From: Paralvinella palmiformis
Taxonomy: Eukaryota; Annelida; Polychaeta; Terebellida; Alvinellidae
Direction of reading: 5' to 3'
DNA length: 64,000 nucleotides
NCBI GenBank assembly: GCA_025642065.1
Contig: JAODUP010000147.1
Location: 939,499-1,003,498 of the forward strand
Below are positions 1-12,580 of this stretch, piece by piece. The position numbers and the translations under genes were made by a program. The notes beneath the pieces were generated by a model, which had not been told where the DNA came from, did no database searches, and saw nothing but the letters and a program-made list of their open reading frames with translations. Each line of letters begins with the position of its first letter. Positions within the stretch are counted from its first letter, which is position 1.

Positions 1-37
1 GAACAATCGACACACACACACACAGAGACACACACAC

Positions 38-79
<42 letters not shown>

Positions 80-110
80 GTCGTTGTTGTCAGATCGACC
101 GATCACGTGG
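1..110. repeat. compound microsatellite (CA)n-(TA)n-(GA)n
   Basis: A run of CA dinucleotides is followed by about 13 TA units (44-69) and a short GA run. Simple repeat seen directly. Confidence 0.95.
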
Positions 111-1490
111 GTTCTACTTGTTTGTGTGTTATAGCCCGACTAGGTTTGTTAATTTCACCTTTTAGCGGGACAAAGAGAGGGGCACGATTTTCGTCGACTG
201 ACAATCTTGTTATTCCATGACAAATGACACCTCGTCACTTAACCGAGAACGGGCCGGCCATGGTTCGTTAGACAGAGTGCTATAGTTTAGCGCGGACCAT
301 CGAGTCAGACGAAGTCCTTTTGCCACGCAATTAACTACGGCACGGCCTGGCCAACCCCGGGGCACTCCCCCATCCGAGGCTAACCTCTTCAATTTCAAAC
401 AGCGTATCAAGAGATAAGGCCGTATATACTCGCAAACATTCCCCGCGAGTCGGCAAACATTTTACCAAGACCCGGCGTTTGTCGCTAACGCAGACGCTGT
501 AAATCTATGATAATAAGCAGCCGGCTGGCCGCCATTAATTAAAACACTAATTACCGACACAAAATAACCGCTTATTATTCCGATAAAAAGCAACATCACA
601 CAGACCAACTAGTGAATGCGAGCATTCTTTGCGACAACTTGTATACGTCTACGGGTCGTGTTTACACGGACTGGAAAACGGAATCGCCGACGAAAATATT
701 CCTCTAACTGGGAATAACTAAAGGACATCAATTCTGATAACGTCAGCTGTTAGACAGACCGATTGTCGCCATATCTGATGACGATTTTGTTAAAATTGTT
801 CACTCCGATATGTCGCAAAATAGCGCCGCGCCATGTCCGTACAACCGCGAGATTAAAGGTCATTAAGGTAATATCACGCCTTGTCCTGCCTGATTTCAGC
901 ATCGCATCCACATTACTAATATTCGGTGTTTGTTTTTCGTACGTATTTTGTTTAGATAGATCTCTATCTGCCATATTTAATATAAACAATCCGTACATTA
1001 AACATAATTAACATATGTTGTCAGTAATCTATATAGTCTGCGCAACAACAAAAAACGAACCAAAAAAAACCTCAAATTTTCCATTCATAATTTAGGTGAA
1101 TCACAAAAAAGTCCAACTCGTATGCCATTGGATTCTTTAAGGGGAATATATTATATCACCAACAATACATTACTCGTCTAAGTCATAAAGATCCCTGTAC
1201 ATGTTGTTATTTAGCACCGAGTTTGACCGTTAAAATACGCGCCACGGAAATATAATTTGTTCTATATGGTTAATGTCATTATTGAAACAGGTAATAAATT
1301 ATCGCTAATAATTATAGGTAAATCTCATCATTTCTGATGTTGTTACGCGGTTGTTTGTAAACATACTGGAGATTAAGATAATTAATATTAATAATATAGA
1401 CGCGATAATAATTCATTGTATCTATATGTGGGAGAGAGATATGCTGTGTACACAAATGCGTGAATATTATTTGATTAAGGCGGCAATTAC
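111..1490. other. gene-free stretch, nothing recognised
   Basis: Both strands hold only short open frames without family resemblance or a convincing exon with splice sites. Base composition is mixed, with a CpG-containing part before 520 and AT-rich sequence after. No repeat family found elsewhere in the window is visible here. Confidence 0.5.
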
Positions 1491-1499
1491 AGGTATATG

Positions 1500-1500
<1 letters not shown>

Positions 1501-1530
<30 letters not shown>

Positions 1531-1620
1531 TATATATATATATATATATATATATATTACAAAAGTGTTTGAGCGTCAGTGAGTATGAGTGTGTGTATGT
1601 GTGTGAGTGTGTGTTAGGTA
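1501..1620. repeat. compound microsatellite C-run, (CT)n, (TA)n, (GT)n
   Basis: A C run (1501-1509), CT repeats (about 1510-1530), TA repeats (about 1531-1557) and imperfect GT repeats follow each other directly. Confidence 0.95.
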
Positions 1621-1859
1621 GACATCATGTGTGAGTGTACGCGTATATAAACAAAGCACACCACTCACACATACATATGATCAAATCTAATCTGTAGAAA
1701 CAGACAGAGAAACAGGTTATCAATAATTTCCAGTAGAAATACGTACATTGCAGAGCATATAGCTCTAGGATTGTTGTTACAATATTCTGGGTTACATTTT
1801 GGTCGGCAATAAGCTGGCATAGGCTGATCCATCTGGTCATAACCATTCCCATAGGATAA

Positions 1860-2079
1860 TGCTAGAACAGTAACAATAAATGTTCTTACAGTAATAGTAA
1901 CAATAAATGTTCTTACAGTAATAGCAACAATACAAACAATAATGATAAAATGTAATAATGAATATTATTATTGTTGTTGTTAATATTGTGGTTAGTTTGG
2001 TGATGATGATCAAGTTGATGATCAACATCATCAACAAAAAGAATAGTAGTCGCGTGGGTTGTCACAGTGGTAGTCTAAC

Positions 2080-2112
<33 letters not shown>

Positions 2113-2260
2113 ACAGTAATAATAAAAGTGCTATTATGCTTATTATCCTTGACAATAATATTACTACTAGTATTGGCTATTATTATTATTATTATTATTA
2201 AATAACAACAACAACAACAACAAGATAATAATAATAATAATAATCGTATATGTGGCAGTG
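1860..2260. repeat. low-complexity CAA/TAA trinucleotide region
   Basis: Imperfect CAA, TAA and ATT trinucleotide runs dominate, for example a CAA run at about 2081-2110 and TTA/ATT and CAA runs at about 2180-2222. Open frames here are low-complexity artefacts. Confidence 0.85.
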
Positions 2261-2479
2261 ACAACAGTTCTGACGCCAGTAATGATATAAACAATGGTAG
2301 CAAATTAGTTGTATAAAATATGATTATGATAATGTTGATAATATTAATGAAGAAAATGATATTGACTAAGATGATATTGATGATAAACCCAAATAATATT
2401 ATCAATAACATCAATAAGACGTACGTGAGGAAATTAGCTAACATCATATTTATATAAAATCTACACAATCGTTAATAAA

Positions 2480-2832
2480 AAGTAAATTTTTCCGATGTTT
2501 AGTTATTTATTTATGGCCAAACCAATCATATCAGTAACACATTCATCGACATAACCATTAACATACCCATTAACACATATCCATTTACTCTATAACCCAT
2601 TCACCAATAAAATAAATCCCCGATCCAGTCCTTCATCAATCTAAACAATCATCTATCCATTATATCAGATAATCCATTAATTATGGTATTCAGTCATACC
2701 CGATTACTAAATTAATCCATTCCTAATCAATCCAACTAATCCATTCGTCCAATAAGTTAATCCACTAATTTTCTGACAAGCGATATATCGATCTGACCAA
2801 ATTATTTAATAATCCATCCATTTATTAATTCT

Positions 2833-2864
<32 letters not shown>

Positions 2865-3035
2865 CAGACAGTCATTATTTCAACCAATCTAACAATTTAT
2901 TAATTTATTATCAATCTATCCATCAATTTCCTATTGTGACCAATTAATCGATCAGTGATTTTGTCATTCCAACTAAATAAAAAAAATTTCATTCTAATCG
3001 ACTAATGATTGTAATATTCTAATAACAGGATGATT
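2480..3035. repeat. degenerate AATC-rich simple repeat
   Basis: The stretch is built from variants of AATCCATT and CAATC, with a clean AATC array at about 2833-2862. It merges on the right into the 41-bp minisatellite. Confidence 0.75.
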
Positions 3036-3042
3036 ATGTCGT

Positions 3043-3267
3043 TCTAAACAGCTAATAATCTTAGCAACCAGTGATTTTGCTATTTTAAACAGCTAATAAT
3101 CTTAGCAACCAGTGATTTTGCTATTTTAAACAGCTAACAATCTTAGCAACCAGTGATTTTGCTATTTTAAACAGCTAATAATCTTAGCAACCAGTGATTT
3201 TGCTATTTTAAACAGCTAATAATCTTAGCAACCAGTGATTTTGCTATTTTAAACAACTAATACTTTT
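3043..3267. repeat. 41-bp minisatellite, about 5 copies
   Basis: The landmark TTAGCAACCAGTGATTTTGC recurs at 3061, 3102, 3143, 3184 and 3225, a strict 41-bp period with very few substitutions. It is a direct tandem array with no unique spacers, so not a CRISPR array. Confidence 0.95.
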
Positions 3268-3331
3268 CCCATTCTAACCAACTAATAATTTCCCCATTCT
3301 AAGCAATCAGTCGAGCCATTCATTTTGAGAA

Positions 3332-3395
3332 TCAATCCGTCAGCCCATCAACCAATCCGTCAGCCCATCAACCAATCCGTCAGCCCATCAACCGA
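3332..3395. repeat. 20-bp tandem repeat, about 3 copies
   Basis: The unit AATCCGTCAGCCCATCAACC repeats head to tail with one diverged copy at the right end. Confidence 0.9.
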
Positions 3396-3659
3396 TCCGT
3401 CCATCTGACCAACAACCAACCAATCAACCGACCCATCGTCAGTTCGATATGAAGCCAACGCGTGCGGCGGAAGTGTATCACCTGGTAGACAGGTAACGAA
3501 ACCGGATGAAATAACTCTAAAGGTAGACAGATAGACGGACGTAAAGGGAACTTCGTCTACCCGGTAGACCGACAATATGGTCGACGAGTGAGGTAGATTT
3601 TGAGAAATGCGCGATGGAGCATCTGTTTAAACAACGGTAGAACGTAATGAGCCGGTGTT

Positions 3660-6190
3660 TGGACACCCCCCCCCCTTCTAGACACGTGTCTTATTAATCA
3701 ATCTCGTTAAATTGCACGGAGACGTTTGTTGTTTTAATAGAGGAATCGTGCCCGAAAAAAACCCCACACGAAACGGCCACAAAAATCTGAATGCCCGTGA
3801 AGCCGCCTTAGTGGGTGGGTGGGGGATGGGAGGGGGGGGGGCAGTAGGTAGGGACGATATGCAGCGATCCCGAACGCCTACTTGTTGATGGCTTTGACAC
3901 GTGAATCGATCGGCGCTAATCGCTCGTGATCCGGACGACATACGATAGGCTTGATGCGTTCAGGATCGATCCTTCACTGCCTAGCACGGCATCGGTTGCG
4001 TTTCGCTCACACAAAACAACGCCGATCCCGAACAGGCAGCGAACTGGAGCATAATTCGTCTCGCTACTATCTGGAGCGCTACAATACAGCGACCGAGATC
4101 CCGGTGAAATACACCACCCGCCAAAAGACTTCAGAGTGAAGAGTTCAAGGTTCCACGCCAACATATCCGCGAAACCATCTCTGTCTTATGTTCACCTACA
4201 TATCTAAAACGATCACCGAATGGCTACATACTAATTTTAAAGAATATATTAAATATTCGACATTAAAAATAAACAAAACTGTGAAAAATGAAGTTGACAA
4301 CAACATATTATTTTTCTGGCCGTAGTTTGATTGCGTTATATAGCAGCTTCAAGAAGACAAAAGGGTTTGACTCAAAATGTGCCATTGTAAGATTTCGTCC
4401 GTATTTAATTGGTACAACGTGTACAGTGTACCAGCAATGTCAATAAACAGGAATATAAGACAATTTGTTTTAGCTGAAGCTTCTCAGTACGCTGTCCTGG
4501 AAATTCTACAGTTTGTTCGGCGAGTGTACTTAACGAAGGTTCTTAACTCCAGGCACGAAATGTGAGTATAGGTGAGTGAGTACTTCGTTTAGCCTCGGCG
4601 CTGGTTACCCTTGGGATATACGGAAACGTCCCACAAACCCAGCTACTACCTGGATGCGAACTCTGGCCTGGAGTTTTTCAGCACAACACTATCAACTGCA
4701 CCGCGGGAAGACTCTCCCGGGACCAAAGGATACGAAGACGTACGCCGACGACCTTTCATCTTCCGGAACGAGACCCGGCTAATCCGAATGATCCCGTGAA
4801 TGTGTGCACCGAATTATCCGCCCGATCCCGTACGATTCACGAGCTTCGGCCGCCTAACCGAATGTCCTTGGAGCCGGTACCTCCCACGTGACAGCGATTG
4901 ACAGCGCCGGGATCGCGTATCCCGAACGCGGGCTCCCGGCCGGCCGACTGGCGGAATTCGCTCCGGAAAGCTATTCGTAGAATTAGCCGCCACGACAAGG
5001 TTACTTGGTATGTGAGCGGCACGTATCCGGACAGATTAAGAACAACGGCTGCGTGGATCCGGACGTAATACGATAGCCAATCGATTGTTTACATAACTGG
5101 CTTCGTCGGCTCGCCAACCGCGAGGTGGTCGTTGTTTACATGTTTTCGAGAATAATAACAATAATCAAACATATTATTTATCAACTAGATCTTCACTACC
5201 AGCTAATAACCCACAATTTCTCGGGTTTCGTCTGTTAATTGAAAAAACCGAGTTTTCTCCGAATAAACACCCTCTAGTGTTATATCAAACAACGATTAAT
5301 GTCAACTTTGAGGGAATCATAAAGACAGAAATGTTAAGATGGAGATATTTTATTTGTCGTCTCATTCGTTAATGGGTGGGGGGGGGGGACTGGGCCTATG
5401 GAGTGAGAAAATAATCAGATCGAATTATAATTAAACCGAATTACAAATGTACAATATTTAATTTCATTTGCGTATTTAAAGACACACACACACACACACA
5501 CACGAATATTTTATAATTCACTAGATATTTACTTAATTCAGAACTCTTACCGATGGAGTAATTACTTTTAGCAACGGACATCTTTTAACGTTGTTTACTT
5601 TTTCGACAGCCAAATAGAGTATTATTTATTGTTGTCAAATATTTCAGACACGGAACATAAAACCGGCCGTTATCAGCTTAGTCCGAAACATCAGGAAACG
5701 ATTTTATTAAAGGGTAAATTTAATAAAAAAACCATACGTGGACATTTTATAAATGCGCGTGCGCGATGAAATTCCGACCCCGATCAGCAATCGGATGCCA
5801 TAGAAGGGATCCTGAAGAGTTTTCGGTTACAGTATGTCCGCTGTCAGTCGGCAAATTCCGTCGGGCAGAGTTGTGTACTGACGTCATCAAGATATCAGTG
5901 TGTATGTGTGTTTCGGTTTTGCCGTTTATCGGCGATGTTCTCAACGTCAGCGCTTTTTGTGTGCCATCGCCGAGCATGCGCCCACATTCTACCCTATAAT
6001 TAATCAGTCACGTGGGAGCCAGCTCAAGGTCAACCGAGTAGACACCAATCTATTTCCGAGAACAAATTCACGTAACGGACGTAAACGTGAAAATTGGTTA
6101 CCAAATAATCGGTTTAAATACACCGTAAGTTATTTTTGATTATTTAATTAATTTTCATTAATAACAAATATATGGAAGTTTGGGCCACAG
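3660..6190. other. gene-free stretch with GC-rich patch, no recognised gene
   Basis: A GC- and CpG-rich patch at about 4590-5050 contains an open plus-strand frame (about 4593-4799, ending in TGA) preceded by a pyrimidine-rich AG that could be a splice acceptor. Its translation matches no family I recognise. The rest (poly-C/poly-G runs at 3666-3674 and 3831-3840, a CA run near 5482) is unremarkable. Confidence 0.4.
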
Positions 6191-6412
6191 CCGTGGCAAC
6201 AGAAAAAATGTTAAAAAAAACAACAACAACAACAGCAACAACTGTGACAGCGTCGACGATGATAATATAATGACGTTAACGAGAACGGGTAAAGAGACCA
6301 CTGCTGCACAAATAACAACAACAAATACAACTGCAACCACAACAACAACCTCAACAACGACGATAAATTTCAATTGATCAATATCATGATAACCTTACTA
6401 AAAACTAGGCCC

Positions 6413-6447
<35 letters not shown>

Positions 6448-6617
6448 ACTTGATAAATGCCGTGATGATGATAATAATAAAAATAATTATTATGACAACA
6501 ATGTCGATTATGATGATAGTAAATATTAGGATGATAGGTATAATTATAATCAGGATGACGATGTCGATGATAAAGATTACGAGAATAGTGATAACAACCA
6601 CACATCAAGAGCCATAA

Positions 6618-6650
<33 letters not shown>
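6413..6650. repeat. trinucleotide repeats (GAT)n and (TAA)n
   Basis: A GAT array at about 6413-6447 and a TAA array at about 6614-6645 are joined by imperfect GAT/AAT sequence. Confidence 0.9.
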
Positions 6651-6746
6651 ACCCGTCAGTATTTATATTGTTGTGAGTGTTTTTGATATTTATAAATTAT
6701 TGTTAAATATTATGACATATTAGATTGCGCGATATATGTGTGTGTT

Positions 6747-6748
<2 letters not shown>

Positions 6749-6813
<65 letters not shown>
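6749..6813. repeat. long (TA)n microsatellite
   Basis: Roughly 32 uninterrupted TA units end about 37 bases from the splice donor of the IGFBP-domain exon. Confidence 0.95.
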
Positions 6814-6815
<2 letters not shown>

Positions 6816-6849
6816 CTGAGTTGTCACTCAATAACCTATCCGTTCTCAC

Positions 6850-7282
6850 CTCGCCGACATTTTCCTTGAGGTATCCAGGTTTTCTTCCTGTCAGCCATCG
6901 TCAGTATTTCCGTGATATCGTTCCGCGGACTCTCGTCGGGTATACACCTCAGCCCGCGGTCACACTTACCGAGGAAGTTCCATTGTCCCCCGCAGGACTC
7001 GCCCTGCAATTTGGCGCAGACGGGACAACAGTTACACACGCCCCTCGTTATACCGCCCTTACACCTTAACCGCCGAACGTTCCGGGGACTACAGTGAAGC
7101 TTGTTGCAGGGCGGGCACTGGAGTTCGAGCGACTGAGATATCGGCTTCACGTCGGCGGCACCGACGCCGACGCGAACCGATGACGTCGACGACGACGTGA
7201 CGAAGATGTGATCCAGAATGATGAGGCAGTAGGCCCAGGCGACGACGCGATATCCGGTCGTGCCCAGCATTCGAAGATCCAT
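6850..7282 (-). CDS. secreted IGFBP-domain protein, exon (partial gene)
   Basis: The exon encodes a hydrophobic leader (YRVVAWAYCLIILDHIFV) and then an insulin-like growth factor binding protein N-terminal module. Its cysteine pattern is CPPC, C, C, CNCC-PVC, C, C, C and a final GKC, twelve cysteines in all, which is the usual number for this extracellular domain. Lophotrochozoan relatives include perlustrin-like shell proteins and IGFBP-related secreted proteins, so binding of an insulin-like peptide or a matrix role is inference. The start is not fixed: the frame is open up to 7381, but ATG at 7282 or 7270 places the leader correctly. The coding frame meets a good donor, CGAG|GTGAGA at 6850/6849, in phase 1. 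A reading-through stop follows 11 bases later, so further exons at lower coordinates are expected but none was recognised. Confidence 0.82.
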
Positions 7283-7439
7283 GGCGAAGCTCCGTAGTTT
7301 GGGTGACATCCAGAGATCCTCAGCAGCGCATCGTCGATGAGCCGACACAATCGGGATCAGCTTTCTTCTCCGACTGTTCAATCGGACTATTTCGGATTTC
7401 GATGCGTTAGCGGAACGTCCCCCCGCCGATCCGGACTCA

Positions 7440-7656
7440 GTACGTAGGAGAGATCCATAGAGTGCCGGACACGATTAAGCGATTACCTAAGTGTGATCCT
7501 GTCGAGCCAAAACAATAACAATGACATTTATTGTCAGAGAGAGAGATGTGAACTCCACGTCTGAACACACTCATTGTCTCGTCGAATGTTGGTGACAAAG
7601 AGGTATCGAAAGATGAGTCTCTATTATCATTGTAGCCTTGTCCTTGTATCCATCCA

Positions 7657-7702
<46 letters not shown>

Positions 7703-7709
7703 ACAACGC

Positions 7710-7789
<80 letters not shown>

Positions 7790-8380
7790 TTGTCGTTATA
7801 GGTTTCTATGTAGCCTTTTAGGGGACATGAATTAGCGCCGTTTGACATTCAGGTATTACTAGAGACCTTCGCCTCTCTCTCTCACTCTCGGATTGGCTCA
7901 GAGAAGGTGTAAGCAGCACAAACCACGACCAGGTATCCGACCAATGAGGGTTACGTATACCGTCGATGAGCTGGCACACCGACATAGCAAGCACACACAC
8001 ACACACACACACAGAGAGAGAGCAATCAAAGGCATATCGCTAGCGTTAACAGACCTTCGACAATATTGTCACAGACGCTTTTAGAACAACGCTCCGTGGG
8101 CACACACTTAAGTACCAACCGAAGGTGAGCCGACAGGTGGCCCGACGTCATCAGGATGCCCGCATTCCGGACGGTGTCCAGTCGTGACGTCATGCGGCGA
8201 TCCGTGCCGGGAATCGATCAGTAAAAGTGAACGGTTATCCGCTGGGATCGATAGGTGTCGCCAGCTGTACGGAGATAAGCCCTCCCACGCCTATCGTCTC
8301 TTCCCATTCTCATCGTCTCTCTCGGGGATGGGTTGATCCAGTGCGGGTTGTGGTACGCGTTTTGAAGCGGGTTGTCCGGT
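7440..8380. other. gene-free stretch with microsatellites
   Basis: Apart from TA/GT arrays near 7660-7792 and a CA run near 7991-8012, nothing with coding or repeat-family resemblance was seen. Confidence 0.5.
7660..7792. repeat. (TA)n ... (TA)n(GT)n microsatellite
   Basis: TA arrays at about 7660-7692 and 7709-7734 are followed by a GT array to about 7790. Confidence 0.95.
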
Positions 8381-8650
8381 GCTCCTAACCTTCCGGCGCC
8401 GACGTATTACGCGATCGAGTATCAACGGCTACGACGCCGAGCACCGAGGCATCTCCCCTCACTGCCACTACCGGCACCACTACCAGAACCACTACCGCTG
8501 ACAGTAGCGGAACCACTAACGCCACCTGGTCAGAGCGAGATATGATCCATAATATGTCAGATTCGTTGAAGATGATGTGGGTGGCATCGTCGGTGAAACT
8601 GTAGATCACTGAAAGTAAGAGGTATTCGCCAAACCTTATATCACGGCTGC

Positions 8651-8682
<32 letters not shown>

Positions 8683-8709
8683 GTCACCAGGTTCCCCCCC
8701 ACACACACA

Positions 8710-9230
8710 CGAATGGAAGCGCGCACGTACGTATATCTCAGGCTTGTTATTGTCCCGACTAATGTCTCTCTAAGTCACGGTAATGCCGCACCCGGTACGG
8801 ACTATCGGGTACACATCCCAACATCGGCCGCCAACGTTTGTTTATCCACACAAATCCACACTTCCGTTCCCGGTGCGCACTCGACCCGGTCGTATTTCGT
8901 AACTTTCGGTGCAAAACGTAATTACTGCAAAACCGGCCAATCACCTGTCGAGGGGTCGCGACGTAAAGCTGGCGTTTGGAGCCCAGAGCGGGCCGGTACG
9001 TCCCGAACGCTATCTCGTACCCGGCGAGCTGGTTACCCGTTGCACGCCCGAGTACGCCCACGAACGCATCCCCGCGGCCCAGTGTCACCTCGGACAACAC
9101 ATCGGTAAGGTATCAATCCAGCCGGCGGACCTCTCGCTGGTCAGAAGACTGACAGGAGAATGGCTCGATCCGATAAACAAAGCCACGTTCAGATGCTGAG
9201 ATAGACAGACGCTGCTAGACCCGTGCTCGG
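8710..9230. other. GC/CpG-rich island with overlapping open frames, unassigned
   Basis: Both strands stay open for more than 110 codons and carry GC-rich third positions. The best single candidate is a plus-strand exon at about 8987-9104, between GCCCAG and G|GTAAGG. A minus-strand alternative ends at a CAG|GTGATT donor near 8950. I recognise neither product and cannot choose a strand. It could be a promoter CpG island, an exon of an unknown gene, or non-coding. Confidence 0.3.
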
Positions 9231-9249
9231 TGTGGGCTTCGTCAACGAA

Positions 9250-9276
9250 CACGCCGCCGCCGCCGCCGCCGCCGCC
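9250..9276. repeat. (CCG)n microsatellite
   Basis: About nine GCC/CCG units, the only GC trinucleotide array in the window. Confidence 0.9.
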
Positions 9277-9961
9277 AAACTTAACATCAGGTGTGTATGT
9301 GTGTGTGAGTCAGTGAGTGTGTGTTTTAGGGTACATAGTAAGAGTGTGAATAACTGCGCAAGCGCGAGAGGAAGTCGTCATTAATTCCTTATTAAGACGT
9401 CGGTTCGTGTCGAATCGGCATTTACGGGCGGTCGTCAGGCGGACTCGCCCAACCGGGCTGCCCCACCACTTGCGAGGCTAGAGCCATGTCCGTGCTAGGC
9501 GATAGATGGGCGGCGAGTGTTAATTAAGCGCACGCTGTCCAATGCGGCCGTGATCGAGTGCGGACAATTAGAGAGCAAGTCGGAAGCTGATTACACACCT
9601 TGAGCGGCCAATTTAGATATCGACTAATTAACGAGTGGACGTGGCCAGGTTTCTCCGGTTAACGGGTTACCAAACTTGAACGACGTTTGAAACACGTCCG
9701 ACGTCCGTCTTGAACGGCCATAAAACGTGGATGAAAGACAACTTCCGGTCCATATGAGGAGCATTGAGGGAAGCGAATCTCTAAGATTTTGTAGACTACG
9801 ACCGTAATGTGCCTCTACGCCACGGGAGGGAGGGGAGGGGGAAGGAAGTACTTTATGTGCGATGATTATATCGCCGATATTTGAGAAATTTTGTTGTGAG
9901 ACTGCGACTTTCTAATAGTTTCAGGAGATAATAAAAAAAGCAAATTAAAGGTATACATATA

Positions 9962-10013
9962 TCAAACAAACAAACAAACAAACAAACAAACAAACAAACA
10001 AACAAACAAACAA
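9962..10013. repeat. (CAAA)n microsatellite
   Basis: About thirteen CAAA units directly adjoin the tail end of the following minus-strand SINE, as expected for a simple-repeat SINE tail. Confidence 0.95.
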
Positions 10014-10019
10014 GATAAT

Positions 10020-10174
10020 AATTGATGATTGATGTTTTACGGCCACTTTTGTGCACATGGTAGGAGGCTAAATGGGGCGAGCGACCTACAAAAGTAATGA
10101 AGCGAAGCCAAAGATGAAACACCCTTCAGATATATGCCAACGCCGAGATTTGAACTCGGCGTGGGCATATCTTC
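10020..10174 (-). repeat. tRNA-derived SINE, family A, 5'-truncated with fold-back
   Basis: Family A is defined here by comparing copies in the window. Read on the sense strand it has a tRNA-like head (CCGTGGTCTAGCGGTAGCG as A box, GTTCGAATC as B box), a body, and the tail CATTTAGCCTACCATGTGCA. This copy keeps tail and body as far as the B box. It then turns into a 16-bp inverted repeat (10132-10147 against 10155-10170, one mismatch) instead of continuing into the head. Confidence 0.85.
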
Positions 10175-10179
10175 AAGCA

Positions 10180-11304
10180 AGCAAACAAGCAAACAAACAA
10201 TGATTGAACCAGCCTTGTTACTGTTTCTTATTTCGGTCGAAGAAGGTCAGCGCTTGTTTTGTTACAAAAAACTTCCCAGGAATGCGCTCATCTTTGAAAA
10301 TTGAAACTTAATCGCACTTTTATTATGTGGGGCTAGTTATTTCTGTCATTCCGTGATTTACGCCGCGGACGCGAACAGTTGCGGACGTTTGCGGTTTTCT
10401 GGTTTCGGTGGAATGTAAAAGGGTCGTAAATAGTGGAGATTCGCCGGTAGGTCCTCGAACGGGTCGACGCGAACACGGCCAGCCACTTACACGATGATGG
10501 ATCCCATATCGTACGGGCGGCAGGCCACGCGATGTAGCACGCTAGTACTAATGACGGCCGAGCACGGTTTTGTGTCCGGTACTACTAACCGGTCATTATT
10601 AGGACAATGAAGTCTTCCGACAACGGAATGTTGTCGTCTGACGGTAACTGCGTGGCGGCAATAAACCTGCTCCTACGACGTCGTCGAACACACGCGCAAA
10701 CAGATGCATCCCAACATCTTTTTTGGCGAAAACCTATTTTCACTGTTGTTCCTTCAACCCCGATACCAAAACGGAGTGGACATACTAATGGTTTAGATCG
10801 GTTTTCCTTTTGATAATCCGACAATGGAGAAATAGCCAATGAATTATCGACAGACGGATGGTTGGCTACCGAAGCCTTTTATCTGAAGGATGGACATCCC
10901 CTAGAGACGGCTCATCCTTGGATTCGATCGTGGAACTCGACACTGCATTTGTCGGTTTGTTGTTTAATTAATTGTCCGGATGTTTATAATAATGTCCTCA
11001 GTACGAGGCTAGCTACCTCAGTGAGGCAGACGCAGATAATGAGGTCATTTAATTGATCCCGATGAGGACTAACTATAAATTTAGTATCTGGATTTCTGGA
11101 ATAGATGAAATAACCGAAACAAGAAAAACCTCTGTCAGTTGTCCGACTGGTAAAAACACCCTTCTACGATAGTGGAATGGCGGCCAAAACTACTGCTGGA
11201 CATAACTCCCAAGATAAAACCTGCCTGGAAAAAAAGCTTGTTGTACGATGACTCTCATGTGACAACTACATAACTGTATTTAACATTTATTTTATTATTC
11301 ATAC

Positions 11305-11341
<37 letters not shown>

Positions 11342-12541
11342 TAGGTCCGATTTGAAAATATTAATATACGGTTTTGATGGCGTCGAGATTAGGAGGCTAT
11401 TTAGCATAGCGCCTTAGGGGACGGCGCGCCATTACACTCATCTCTCAACATAAAAAGTCGCTTCTCTATTTTAGGTACTCAAATGAATCAACCAAAGTTT
11501 GCGAATTCATAATTCGAAACTCTCTGTGGCAACATCTTCCACTCGAATACAACACACGCACATCTCTGTCTGAATAAATTAAAAATGTTATCTACACACA
11601 CAGATCATTTAATTTATTTTGGTAGCGTTTCATCATCAGATCATTTAGCTAAATATTGAGAAAGGGCTGGCTCATTTTTCTCATTACGAGGATTATTTGC
11701 AGGTGAGATTTTCCCCAGTTCGAGTTTGTTCATGAGGCTTTTGTCCTACCCTCAAATAGGATTTGATTGACCGATTATTTATTTTATTTGTTGTTAATTT
11801 GGCTGGTTCTTCATTCGTTTGGCTGGTTTAGCTGTTCTATTGAGATTGTCTGGATATTCGGCTCACCGACATACAAGTAAATGATAAATAAATTTGAAAT
11901 GAAGACTTATTGAAATGAAAACCAACAGATCTAACTCCTTATATTGTTGTTGGTTTTAATTGGTTAAGTTATGTGAAATAAAGCAATACAACAAATGAAT
12001 TGTTGTCGAACAATTGCCATACAATATAATTGATACTTTAAGCAATATCAGTTTAAGTAACAAAAGGTTTTCACTAATTACCGTTATAATAGAATCATTT
12101 ATCGAGTCATTATTTTAAGGCACAAAACATTATACAACCACACATCAGAATGATTTCGTAAACGTCTCGCCGACTCGGTTTTAGTGAGGACAGCATTGTT
12201 ATTCCGGTTTCGCGTTTAAACTTCAAATAAGATGAAAGACGCATTGTAACCTAACTTAAACCGACTCCTTTTATTTGTTTATTCGATTCTAAGACACCCA
12301 AAAAATCCTCCCCCCCTCCGGGTTCAACCAAAACAAAATAATCATTTAGAGAAGAAATCTGTCGAGCGAACATATACATCGTAAGACGAACTGTTATGTA
12401 CTTAACACACCTACAGATCTTTTAACTTATCGGGAATATTTTTATTTTATTTGTATACCGACCTAAAACAAATAAATAAGTCAAACACCGACCTATTTCT
12501 CATTGGACGTATATTATTCTGCACTACTTCGTTTTAGTGTG

Positions 12542-12580
<39 letters not shown>

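Noticed and set aside
2031..2468. Minus-strand open frame of 145 codons
   Set aside because: Translation of trinucleotide repeats (Ile, Cys and Val runs).
3043..3267. Regular 41-bp repeats as a CRISPR array
   Set aside because: Units are directly adjacent with no variable spacers, and the surrounding genome is eukaryotic. The same applies to the 26-bp array at 32375-32535.
6725..7069. Plus-strand open frame of 114 codons
   Set aside because: Its first third is a translated TA array and the rest is the antisense of the IGFBP exon.
8385..8726. Minus-strand open frame of 113 codons, with a possible exon at about 8527-8610
   Set aside because: It includes a translated CA/GT array and low-complexity valine runs. 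The short splice-bounded part (TDDATHIIFNESDILW) has no family match, and the opposite strand looks equally open.
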